Made by a program: the position numbers and the translations under genes. A DNA stretch of 64,000 bases from Paulownia fortunei (taxonomy: Eukaryota > Streptophyta > Magnoliopsida > Lamiales > Paulowniaceae). Below are positions 49,906 to 61,100 of the stretch, in pieces (positions within the stretch are counted from its first letter, which is position 1; each line of letters opens with the position of its first letter). The stretch is taken from positions 2,567,865-2,631,864 of the forward strand of contig CM033119.1 in assembly GCA_019321725.1 (NCBI GenBank), in the 5' to 3' direction. The notes under the pieces were generated by a model, which searched no databases, was not told the DNA's origin, and saw nothing but the letters and a program-made list of their open reading frames with translations.

Positions 49906-51410
49906 CTACAAGAAGTAGTAACACTTATGCCGTCGTGAATACAAATATACAGTCAGAACTCCTAACTTTTAAAACAGATTCCAGATATACAAACTCATGA
50001 CGAATTAAATATACTTGCCTAAAGTACAAAAATATATTTTTGAAAATATATGACGTAAATATTTAAATTTATAATTAAATTAAGGAAAAAGATTTTAAAA
50101 TTAAATTCTTTTATTTTAAAAAGTAAGCAAACTAAATAATATATATTTATATTGAAAAATACAAATATTTTTAAAAAGTAAAATCAAATATTATGCGAGT
50201 ATATAAATAATTTTTCTATGGTCTTTTTATCATTCATTAGTACCACATGTTGCATAGTTTATTCGTGTATTCAACCAACCTCCTAAAAGTCCACATATCA
50301 CCACCCAACGCATTAAACATCACAATTCCCACTTTTTAGAAGAAAAAAAAAACATAAAAAAATAATTGAAAGAAACCAAAATAGGTGATATTGACCAATC
50401 CTTTATATTGAAATGGGTGAAGGGTCAAAATAGTTTGGGAAGGAGGGATTAGTGATATTTGATTCTATGTCTAATCTTCTTCATTCCTTCGATGTCAATT
50501 ACTAGAATGAATAAAAGGGGGATGTCAACGCATCCGAAAAAAAATAAAAAATTATTCTATCAATAAACCTGCTAAAGCCCCGAATCATACTCCATTGAAA
50601 GAAATGAGATTATTGCGGATATAACACGTTCAAAAATTAGTCAATTTTTTTCCATAATAGAGGCAATCAGAAAGCGTGGACAAAATCTTCCACTTTCTGC
50701 TTTACCATAGTTTATAATTTTTTTTATAATAAATTGTAAAAATAAAACCAAATAGTTACACAATTTCAAATCATATATTATTTGCTTATGATTAATAATG
50801 ATACAAATTTTTAATTTCAAAATTGTATTTATGTTTCTCATCCTACCATTTTTATTATAATTAACAACAGTACAGATTATATCATATTTCCACATTCACT
50901 TTTGAATTGAATATTTTACATTTCATCCTTGTCAATATTTGTTTATGCTTATGATTTTGCCTCGAATTTTTTGTTTTGTTTTACAAAAATTGCTTGGACT
51001 ATTTTAACTTTTGACAAAGTAAAACAACCTATTGTTTTTGTAGTGTTCGTGCTTTTATAATTTTACTTTTAAACGATTATAGTTTTTAGTTAATAATTTA
51101 ATTTCTTCGTTCTTGACATACGGGCCTAATTCTAGATTTTTTCAGATGTTACTTGCACCAGTTCATTATTATATTTAATGGTCATAATCCAATACCATAG
51201 ATTTTGTTGGACACAAATTTATTTTGCTCTTATCTTTAATTAATTATTGGCTTGAATTGCTTAATATATAGCATAAACTATTTCAGCAATCAGATTCCCT
51301 GATTATTTGGTAAATAACAAATAGGTAAGGAAAAATTTCCCAGATTATGGATTATTTATGAGTTTTTTCACATGTTATATGTGGACTATATTTGTGCTTA
51401 AAAACTCTAC

Positions 51411-51779
51411 CCTTTGTTTGGTTTCATTTTGTCAGAACGTTTTCTTTCTCTCATAAAGAAAATGTGTTGGGAAATACTTTTCTGAAAATTATATTTTCGT
51501 TCAATCAAAATATTTATCAAACATTACTTTTAAATAATCATATATATATATATCATATTATACCTCTACTAATTACAATAAAATAATATAGACAAAATAT
51601 TTACAATTAAAAATATTTTCTATTAATTACAACAAAAATATTGATTAATTCATCACATTATTTTTTTTCAATAAAATATTTAAATACATTTTGATTTTTC
51701 ACATTTTCCAATCCCACTATAAAAAATACGCTTCCCAAAATATTTTTCTAAAATTTTCAGAAATAACACCAAACAAAGT
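51411..51779. mobile_element. MITE-like element with inverted termini
   Basis: The left end CTTTGTTTGGTTTCATTTTG is roughly the reverse complement of the right end AATAACACCAAACAAAG. The interior is AT-rich with GAAAATGTGTTGGGAAA/TTTTCTGAAAA blocks of the kind seen in small plant DNA transposons. A target duplication could not be defined, so the superfamily is left open. Confidence 0.5.
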
Positions 51780-52611
51780 GCTAATTTTGCCAGTCGCCTT
51801 AAATTGTCCCAACTGATTAATTCCAAAGAAATAAAAATATAATAATTTTAGGCTTCGTTTGGTTTAGGCCTGAGTGTTGAGATCATGAATGATCGATAAA
51901 ATGTTGGGTAAACTGATTGGGATTACACGGTGAAATATTTAGTTAATTATGTTTATATGAATGATATTCTTTGGCCTTAATTGCCCCGAATGGATAGACC
52001 AAAATACCCTTAGCTAATTTGCTTATTATATCAAGTTAAATCTGTATAGTTTTATTTATCCGACCCAATCGTATTTTTGCGTGGAAAAGGAGGCTCAATT
52101 AAATGTTAAAATTGTATCTGAGATGAGAATTTAGGATTGTTAATGATCCTTAATTAGTCTGTTCGAAGTTTGCAAGATTTTATTTGATAATTTTCAAATT
52201 GAGTTTTTAATATAATCCCAAATAAATTTGAACTTAAGCCGAATGTTAGGATTTGAATTTAAGTTAAAGCCGAGTGTGAGACTAAAAAAATTCTACTAGT
52301 TTAGGTTAATTGACAGGCCTACTAATTATGAGATGCATTTGTAATAATTATCTAAAAATTAAGAAAAAGTTAGTTTGAAGTTATTTTGATTGTTTTGGAA
52401 GGGGGAAGGCATTCCTAGATATTGTATTAGGGAATATATATTGAATGAAAATATATTTGATGATTTACGAAAAAATAATTGATGTGATGTATTTACAACA
52501 AAAACGCATTTGGATGAACATATAGAGTTTTGTCTAGTTTTACTATTTGTTGATCCAATATTAAGATATTGATTGGAAGGTATACATTTATATTAAATTA
52601 ATGATTGGAGG

Positions 52612-52650
<39 letters not shown>

Positions 52651-53231
52651 CTTTATATTAATTGGGATCGATTTATTATTTTGGAGATTTATAATTCTTA
52701 TAAAATATATTCATTAAAATAATTTAACAATTGGAATATATATAAAGATGAGAAAAGAGTTTTGAGTGAAAAAATTTATTTCTATTTTGGGAAATAAAAA
52801 TACTGTTCCCTCAATACAGTTCTCATACACATTTTATTTCCTCGATAATGAAAATATGTCTGCGAAAATAAAACCCAACATTGCCTGAAATTCAGACCAT
52901 ATACATTAAACGAATGGATAAGATACTCCACTGTCAACCTTTTTTTTTTTTTTGCTGCAATCAGTTACCTTCTAAAAGTGAACTTTCCAAAATATTCGTG
53001 TGCTATTTGTTACCATGTAAAAAATTGTGTGACAAGTTCAATTAAATGTCGGAATCATCTCCAGGACAGAAATATTCATAATCATTATCTCATAAGGAAG
53101 GACAAAATTACATGCTAACCATATATAATAATGATTGGATAAAATAATCCTATCTCAATTTTCATTGTACTATAATTACTTACCTTATAACAGCGGTAGG
53201 TAAAAAAACAATATCTGTATTAATTCTCTCC

Positions 53232-53239
53232 TATAAATA
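53232..53239 (+). promoter_or_regulatory. TATA box of YUCCA copy 1
   Basis: TATAAATA lies 83 bp before the ATG. The equivalent place upstream of copy 2 has TATAAATT at 82 bp. Confidence 0.6.
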
Positions 53240-53314
53240 GGAGAGTGTTCTAAAAATGAGCACACCAAGAACTTCTGAGGAAGAAAAAATAAAGGAAACA
53301 AAAAGAGAGAGAAA

Positions 53315-54450
53315 ATGGAGCAAGAAACAACAGTGCTAATTGTTGGGGCAGGGCCTGCTGGTTTAGCAACTTCTGCATGTCTGAACCTACAAAATATACC
53401 AAACATTGTCTTAGAAAGAGAAGATTGTTGGGCTTCCCTTTGGAAAAAGAGAGCCTATGATAGATTGAAACTTCATCTGGCTAAGCAATTTTGTGAACTA
53501 CCCCACATGCCATTCCCTCCCAATGCATCCACATATGTGCCCAAACAAGGTTTTATACAGTATTTGGATGACTATGTTTCCCATTTCAATGTCAGGCCAT
53601 TGTACCATCGTCTCGTTTTATGTGCCTCGTTTCATGGGAATTGGCTTGTCGTGGCCAAAAATACGCTATTTGGCACGACTGAGAAGTACAAAGCCAAGTT
53701 TCTTGTTGTTGCGACGGGGGAGAACAGTGAGGGCTATATCCCTCCAATTCCAGGGTTGGACTCCTTTAATGGGGAGGTGATGCACTCTAGTTGCTACGAA
53801 AATGGCAAGAGGTTTGAGAAAAGGGGTGTTTTGGTTGTTGGAAGTGGAAATTCTGGTATGGAAATAGCACTTGATTTGTCCAATTGGGGTGCGCAGACTT
53901 CTCTTATTGTTCGTAACCCCGTGAGTGATACAAATAATATTCTGTAAGATTTTAATTTTATAATAATAGATTTCTTGTACTTATTCGAGATTTTTTTAAT
54001 TAATATAAATCTCAACTTTTTTGGTAATTTGAATTATTTTTTTCCATTGTAACAGGGATTTCAAATTTATTTAAAATTGATTTGATCATATGAAATCTTT
54101 AACACAAAATTTTTCTCTTAAAATCGAATTCTTCAATTCAAGCACAAAGTTAGTGATTTTTGAATTTGGTCAGGTGCATTTTCTGACGGAGTGGATGGTG
54201 AAACTTGGGATGGAATTATTAAGGTATCTACCTTTAGATCTGGTGGACAAAATTGTAGTAATATTAAGCAAATTCAAGTATGGAGATCTTTCTGATTATG
54301 GCATCCAAAGGCCAAGCAAGGGACCCTTTTATCTCAAAACGACAACTGGCCGATCTCCTGTTATTGATGTTGGGACTATTGCCAAAATCCTAGCACAAGA
54401 AATTAAGGTACATTTATACATACATTCATACATACCCTTTTTCACTCAGG

Positions 54451-54482
<32 letters not shown>

Positions 54483-54556
54483 ATGTTGCATGCAGACGTC
54501 TACACACATCCACATACACACACACACACACTATGTTGCATGCAGACGTCTACACA

Positions 54557-54588
<32 letters not shown>

Positions 54589-55120
54589 ACACTATGTTGC
54601 ATGCAGCAAGCAAATGTCTACACACATACACATCCACACACACGCACACACACACAAATTTATATGTTGAATGCAGATGCTAATATTTCATTAATGTAAT
54701 ATATTTGGTAGGTTTTGCCATCAATCAAGAAGGTGAATGGAGATTGTATTCACTTTATGAACGACCACACCAAAAGTTACGACGCCATTGTTTTTGCCAC
54801 CGGCTACAAAAGCACAGTGAGAAAATGGCTTAAGGTGCAAATCATCATTTAGTTAAACCAATTTTTAGGTTGGTTTCATATGTTATATTCCAAAAATTAT
54901 TCCTCTAAAAGATAACTAAATGCAAATTTTCTTTCTTATGTAGGATGATGGAGGACTCTTTGGTGAAGATGGAATGCCCAAAAAGAGATTTCCAAATCAC
55001 TGGAAAGGAGAAAACGGGCTTTATTGTGTTGGATTTGCTAGGGCAGGATTGCTTGGGATATCCAACGATGCCAAAGCTATATCGCAACACGTAACTGCGA
55101 TTTTAAGCCACCAGAATTGA
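53315..55120 (+). CDS. YUC10: YUCCA10-like indole-3-pyruvate monooxygenase, copy 1
   Basis: Four exons join in phase to 379 codons: 53315-53920, 54174-54407, 54712-54834 and 54944-55120. YUCCA enzymes convert indole-3-pyruvate to the auxin indole-3-acetic acid using FAD, NADPH and O2. Motifs seen: FAD-binding GAGPAG (11-16), the FMO-type FxGxxxHxxxY as [11 protein letters not shown] (151-161), NADPH-binding GSGNSG (176-181), [10 protein letters not shown] (from 260) and FATGY (308-312). Length and motif order are complete, with no stop or frameshift. The start is the first ATG, 83 bp after the TATA box, and aligns with the family N-terminus. I judge YUC10 closest ([13 protein letters not shown] region, KYGDLS block), with YUC11 as the alternative. 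Copy 1 has Trp39 where copy 2 and, as I recall, YUC10 have Tyr. Intron 2 carries an expanded CA minisatellite. It should be cytosolic, with no targeting peptide. Confidence 0.93.
54455..54660. repeat. CA-rich minisatellite in intron 2 of YUCCA copy 1
   Basis: Three units combine a (CA)n tract with TATGTTGCATGCAG, followed by a GTCTACACACA block, over about 200 bp. Copy 2 has only one short CA tract and one TATGTTGCATG at the same place, so the expansion postdates the duplication or was lost from copy 2. It makes this intron 304 bp, against 122 bp in copy 2. Confidence 0.9.
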
Positions 55121-55712
55121 TATCTGTGTAATGTAATATTTAGTATATAATATATGTATATATGTACATATATTGGAAATTAAAAGAATTAAAAAAAAAA
55201 AAAAGATGAGTGTTGCACCCTTCGCATTTCCAGAACCCCGTAAAAACCCTTTTTTCGTATCCCTGGTTTGTTGAGAAAAAATAAATAAAGAAAGCGTGGA
55301 GTGGTGTTGTCCATTTCAATTTTTTGTTCTAGCCGTAATAATTTCCTTTGCATTCAACATATTTAAAAATAGTCTAATGTCTTATATCCAAAAAAAATTG
55401 AGTTACTCCACAGCATTCTCATTTTTCTCATATAAATTTATACCAATACTTGGGAATCCAAATAAGAAAAAATTCAAAAATTGTACGGAAGTTGTGAGGA
55501 GTTATTCTGAAATGGGACTTTTCATTGGACAATTCTTCTCCTGCTGAAAGAGTTCCACAACCAGACGAATATGTGATTTGAGTGAATTTTTATTTATCAA
55601 AGGTCTCAATTTCAAAAACAATATCTGAATTTACATTAAAACTCAAGAATATCTATTCTTCTAAAATGATGAACAATACCTAAATAACTATTTTAAAAAT
55701 AGATCTTCTTAA

Positions 55713-55743
<31 letters not shown>

Positions 55744-57715
55744 CAATCCCCGCACAAAAATTTAAATTGATCCTGAAAATGTCACAAGCTCCGAACATGT
55801 CAACTGGGGATTTTTCAAAAGATAATTAGTTAAGTGAAATAATTTATTGGTTATTTTTAGAGGAAAAATGCTCCAAAGAATCTTCACTTATTTTTCCTCA
55901 AAAGAAATGGAAAAAAAGAAAAAATTGAGCTAAAGCTATTATGTATATAATTTTTCAATATGTTGTCAATATATGTATAATATTTTTATCTCTATTAGAA
56001 TATATTAATTTTTTTTAAAAATATTTCATTATACAATTTAAAGATTTAGTTAATTATTGAATATCTACTGACACCATATTAAATATTATGAGATATATAA
56101 AAATATATTATATTTTATATTATTCAATACGTATTTAAAATTATTTATCATAAATTTAAAAAACTAATTTATGTTATCAAAGTCCAATATTATTGCCTAT
56201 CATAATAGGAATACTTAAATAACATTTATAAAATGATTACTTTTAAAATATAATTAATTTATTAAACGCATACAAGATTTTCTTTTATTCATGTTGATTA
56301 TAATCTAAAAATAGAGAAAAAGAAAAAAAAAACTTGATTGAAGTGACTCGGTCCAAGTTAGATCTCAATTAGGAAGTTTTCTCATTAATTACACATTTTA
56401 ATAAATGATATTTTTTCAACTTTCATTTTCTTGTTCATTTTCAATATTTTGAAGGAAAAATATATGAAAGTTGATTCGTAGAGAAATTTTAGCATTTTTC
56501 TTATAAAATAAAAAATAAAAAATCACATCAGTAATTGTTCATTAATTTCTGAAAAAAAGTCCCCTAATTCATTGCCAAAATTTGAAAGATAATATATGTA
56601 AATTATCAACCCACATTTCAAAGGACCAAAATAAAAGTAAACCAAGTTGCATTTTTGTCTTTTTATTCATACAACAATACTAAATTCAACAATATGTATA
56701 AATTCTTATTGAGTTATGAAAATCAATTAAAAATTTTTACAGCAATTTATTTCTCGTGGCTTACAATTGTTCAATATATCTAATAGTATATGGAATTCCA
56801 TGAGCAAGCTGTTGATAAACTGTTTCAATTTTACCTTCATCTTCTCAAATTTTTTAGTTAATATTGATTTATATTAAACTCATAAAGTTAATTGATTCTA
56901 TTTTACTCATGATTTTATTTTGTGGTTATTATTTTTATCAGTTAATAAGAAGAAGAGATTTAGATCAACAACTAAATTTTAGAGAAGAGATAATAGAAAT
57001 TTAAAAAATAAGAAATTCTATGAAACCAAATAAAAAGAGAATAACTCGAATCATCCACATCAAACAAAAAAAATCAATGCAATAAATTTTTTAAATAATT
57101 ATATATATTAAAAATTTATTTAATTGAATTATTACTTTTGTTTTAAATATTCAACAATTTTGTGTCTTTAAATACTTTAGTCGATCAACTTTTTTGATCA
57201 ATTTATTCTCTCATCCATTACTTCCTTCGATTATTTTAAACATTCATTTAAATAAATTTATGTATCATGTAATAATTCTAATGAGATCCTATGTTTTGTT
57301 ACTCATACTTTTTGCAAATAAATTATTAATAGCATAATGATTTGTTTGATATATATATATATATATATATAGCTTTGTTTAAAGAACGCTTGGATGAAAA
57401 TAAAAGTACAATAATAATAAAAAATAACTTATAAAATAAAATATAATTTTATAATATTTTATTATATGATCATAATCTTTCCATGCAGCTCATGTATTTA
57501 ATTTTTACTAGTTGTGATAAAGTAAAAAAGCCACACCAACAGGGGATGCGAACCATCTTGGTCAGAAATTACAGTATCGACTTGGCCACAGTAAATCCGG
57601 ATCTGGTGGTATAATTTTCTCTATCAAACCCAATTAACAGGCCTTTAACGTTTGTCTTGCTATCTATTGGAATAGTAAAATTTAGCAGTTCACCATTATT
57701 TTAAACATATCAATT
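55121..57715. other. spacer between the duplicated YUCCA units
   Basis: No gene is supported. The first ~500 bp belong to the left duplicated unit. The rest is AT-rich with (TA)n tracts near 55717-55743 and 57346-57371, plus a SINE-like element near 57.5 kb. The frame at 55296-55547 has no recognisable relative. Confidence 0.55.
57535..57612 (-). mobile_element. tRNA-derived SINE-like head (A box and B box)
   Basis: On the minus strand TGGCCAAGTCG (57588-57578) resembles a Pol III A box and GGTTCGCATCC (57554-57544) a B box. They are in the right order and about 23 bp apart, followed by a T-rich tail. Acceptor-stem and T-stem pairing are poor, so an intact tRNA is unlikely and a SINE or tRNA relic fits better. 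The 3' boundary is unknown. Confidence 0.4.
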
Positions 57716-57967
57716 TTGCGTGGAAAAGGCACTTCAATTAAATGTTTAAAATTATTTCGGAGATGAGAATTTAGGAATTTAGGACTGGTAATGAACCTAA
57801 GTTTGTTCAAAAGGTTTAGTTTGCAAATTGTAGTTGATAATTTTTAAGGCGAGTTTTATATAATTTCAAACTACTTAATATTTTTTTAAGTTGAGATTTA
57901 TATAATTTTAAATTAATTTGAGTTTAAACCGAATGTTAGGGCTTGAATTTAAGTTGAAGAGTCTAAT

Positions 57968-58315
57968 GAGTTATGAATAATATTTTTATAATTGAATTGA
58001 TGATCAAATCGATTTTATTATCGATTATGCGTTCAATCACTAGTCTAATCAGTTTAATAAAAATAATTATATTTTTTATTATAATATGTAAATAGTAATG
58101 TAATAAACTAACTATTATATACAAAATTTTAAATATAAATTTTTTTTATAAATAACCATATATATATATAATCAAATATTAAGTTTAAAATTTCTAAAAA
58201 AATTATCGATTTTGATCAATTTTTGCATAGTCAAATAGATCGAACTGACCACCAGTTCTTGATTGAATTAATTGAACCGACCAATTCGATCTAATTTTGA
58301 AAACACTGATCATAG
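57968..58315. mobile_element. insertion specific to the right duplicated unit
   Basis: The two units align up to GAGTCTAA (copy 1: GAGACTAA) and again from CTAAAATATTACGATTAG. About 350 bp lies between them in copy 2 only. CTAA on both sides could be a target duplication. The inserted DNA has GATCAAATCGATTTTATT near one end and AACCGACCAATTCGATC near the other, a GGTTNGAT-like inverted arrangement seen in small plant transposons. The class is not established. Confidence 0.45.
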
Positions 58316-59491
58316 CCTAAAATATTACGATTAGTTTCGCTTAATTGATATGCCTTATGATGAGATGCATTCATGATATTTATCTTGAAATTAAGAAAAA
58401 GTTATGCTATAATTGGAGTTATTTTGATTGTTTTGGGAGAAATATTTTGAGAAAATTTTAGATATTGTATAAAACTTTATTTGAATTTATGGATTTGAAA
58501 CTAAAAATTTTAAATTTATAATATCAAATTCATTAAATATGTTTCGATAATCTTATCATATAACGAATTTTAAATATTTAAGCTCATAATTTGAACTACT
58601 TTTTTTTTACTAATTATGATAGATTTTAAACATCTCATTTGAAATCCTTCCCTAAATCTCACCCAAATTTATATATTTTCATCCAATTACAAAGTAAAAG
58701 AAATGTGGAGAATGAAATTATAATTTGACGATTTACTAGGAAATAATTGATATAACGTATTTCCAACAAAACACAAATCAATGGATAAAGATATTGATGT
58801 CCCATCAATCTTTTATAATACTATATATTGGTATTATATTAAAATATTGATTGAAGGTATATATTTATATTAAAATAATAATTGAAAGATATAAATATAT
58901 GTGTATATATTTAATTTCGTAATGATTGGGATAAAAATAAATATATACATTTAAACTAATTAAATAATTGAAAAATATATAAAATTTAATAGAAGGGTAT
59001 TTAAAGAAAGAAAAATTCAATTTCAAAGATGTTTGGCGGAATAAAAACATCATCCCTCAATTCTGTCCCGTACGTATTTTAATTTCTCAAGAACGAAAAT
59101 ATGTTTTGAAAAATAAAACCCAACATTGGCTTAAATTCGGAGCAGATACATTCAACGAATGGGATAAGATATTCCACTGTCAATGTTTTTTTTATTTATT
59201 TTTGCTACAATCAGTTACCTTATAAAAGTGAACTTTCCAAAGTATTTAATGTGCTATTTGTTACCATGTAAAAATTGAGAGTTACCAAAACATTCACCTG
59301 ATCAGTTCAATTAAATGTCGGAATTATCTCCAGGACAAAGATATTCATAATCATTAATCTCTCATAAGGAAGGACAAATTCACATACTAACCTTATATAA
59401 TGATTGGATAATATAATCCTATATCACTTTTCATTTTGCTGTAACTTACCTTATAACAGTGGTAGGCAAACAATCAATGGCTGTAGTCTCC

Positions 59492-59499
59492 TATAAATT
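59492..59499 (+). promoter_or_regulatory. TATA box of YUCCA copy 2
   Basis: TATAAATT lies 82 bp before the ATG. It aligns with TATAAATA of copy 1 but differs at the last base. Confidence 0.55.
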
Positions 59500-59573
59500 G
59501 GGACAGAGTGTTCCAAAATACGAGCACACCAAGAACTTCTGAGCGAGAAAAAGGAAACAAATAGAGACAGAAA

Positions 59574-61100
59574 ATGGAGCAAGAAACAACAGTACTAATT
59601 GTTGGGGCAGGGCCTGCTGGTTTAGCAACTTCTGCATGTCTGAACCTACAAAATATACCAAACATTGTCTTAGAAAGAGAAGATTGCTATGCTTCCCTTT
59701 GGAAAAAGAGAGCCTATGATAGATTGAAACTTCATCTGGCTAAGCAATTCTGTGAACTACCCCACATGCCATTCCCTCCCAATGCACCCACATATGTGCC
59801 CAAACATGGTTTTATCCAGTATTTAGATGACTATGCTTCCTATTTCAATGTCAGACCATTGTACCATCGTCTCGTTGAATGTGCCTCGTTCCATGGGAAT
59901 TGGCTTGTCGTGGCCAAAAATACGCTATTTGGCACGACAGAGAAGTACGTAGCCAAGTTTCTTGTTGTTGCGACGGGGGAGAACAGTGATGGCTATATCC
60001 CTCCAATTCCAGGATTGGATTCCTTTAATGGGGAGGTGATGCACTCTAGTTGCTACGAAAATGGCAAGAGGTTTGAGAAAAGGAGTGTTTTGGTTGTTGG
60101 AAGTGGAAATTCTGGTATGGAAATAGCACTTGATTTGTCCAATTGGGGTGCTCACACTTCTCTAATTGTTCGTAGTCCTGTAAGTGATACAAAATAATAT
60201 CTCTTTTAAATTTATAATTGCTATTAATAACCATTTTGAGTATGGACTTTAAATCCACTAAAATTTGACGTCATTAATAATTTTTGAATTGTGAAATAAT
60301 TGAGAAAACACACTAAGTTTAATTATTTCAGGTGCATTTTCTGACGGAGGGGATGGTGAAACTTGGGATGGAATTATTAAGGTATCTACCTTTAGATCTG
60401 GTGGACAAAATTGTAGTAATATTAAGCAAATTCAAGTATGGAGATCTTTCTGATTATGGCATCCAAAGGCCAAGCAAGGGACCCTTTTATCTCAAAACGA
60501 CAACTGACCGATCTCCTGTTATTGATGTTGGGACTATTGCCAAAATCCGAGCACAAGAAATTAAGGTACATTCATACATACATACATACATACATACATA
60601 CATACCCTTTTTCACTCAGACTTTCACACACACACATTTATGTTGCATGTAAATGCTAAGATTTCATTAATGTAATAAATATGATAGGTTTTGCCACCAA
60701 TCAAGAAGGTGAATGGAGATTGTATTCACTTTATGAACGACCACACAAAAAGTTACGACGCCATTGTTTTTGCCACCGGCTACAAGAGCACAGTGAGAAA
60801 ATGGCTTAAGGTGCAAATCATCATTTAGTTAAACCAATTTTTAGTTTGATTTCATATGTAAAATTCCAAAAATTATTCTTCTAAAAGATAACAAAATGCA
60901 AATTTTTCTCTCTTGTGTAGGATGATGGAGGGCTCTTTGGTGAAGATGGAATGCCTAAAAAGAGAAATCCAAATCACTGGAAAGGAGAAAACGGGCTTTA
61001 TTGTGTTGGATTTGCTAGGGTAGGATTGCTTGGGATATCCAACGATGCCAAAGCTACATCGCAAGACATAACTGCGATTTTAAGCAACAAGAATTGGTAG
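59574..61100 (+). CDS. YUC10: YUCCA10-like indole-3-pyruvate monooxygenase, copy 2
   Basis: Four exons join in phase to 380 codons: 59574-60179, 60332-60565, 60688-60810 and 60921-61100. The exon lengths of copy 1 (606, 234 and 123 nt) are repeated exactly. The last exon is one codon longer because the TGA of copy 1 is TGG here, followed by TAG. The FAD motif [23 protein letters not shown] and FATGY are all intact, so the reaction should be that of copy 1 (indole-3-pyruvate to auxin). By hand count about 20-25 residues differ. Some fall where the family is conserved: Gly261 of the TGRSP motif is Asp, Phe337 before PNHWKG is Asn, and Trp209 is Gly. No stop or frameshift is present. Whether activity is altered cannot be told from sequence. 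Confidence 0.92.
60573..60605. repeat. (CATA)n microsatellite in intron 2 of YUCCA copy 2
   Basis: About eight CATA units sit where copy 1 has only two or three. Confidence 0.9.

Larger units (their letters stand above)
49441..53180. other. 3.7-kb intergenic region
   Basis: No gene is supported. Features inside are a 39-bp tandem repeat, a MITE-like element, a (TA)16 tract at 52616-52647 and, from about 52076, the start of the segment duplicated around the second YUCCA gene. The DnaJ pseudogene does not resume here. Confidence 0.55.
52076..55650. repeat. segmental tandem duplication, left unit (partner ~57716-61940)
   Basis: Matching landmarks run in the same order in both units: TTTTGCGTGGAAAAGG (~52076 and ~57716), ATGAGAATTTAGGA, the GAAATATTCATAATCATTA/AAGATATTCATAATCATTA block upstream of each gene, the TATA box, the whole YUCCA gene, and TTTCAATTTTTTGTTCTAG downstream. 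The duplication thus took promoter, gene and flanks together. Coding parts are much closer to each other than the flanks and introns. Confidence 0.88.

Noticed and set aside
54090..54699. Long frames rich in Thr and His near the second YUCCA exon
   Set aside because: They are read-through of exon 2 into the CA minisatellite of intron 2; the coding frame leaves at the donor after 54407.
57541..57592. A functional tRNA gene on the minus strand
   Set aside because: A-box- and B-box-like motifs are present but the acceptor and T stems do not pair well; a SINE or relic is the better reading.
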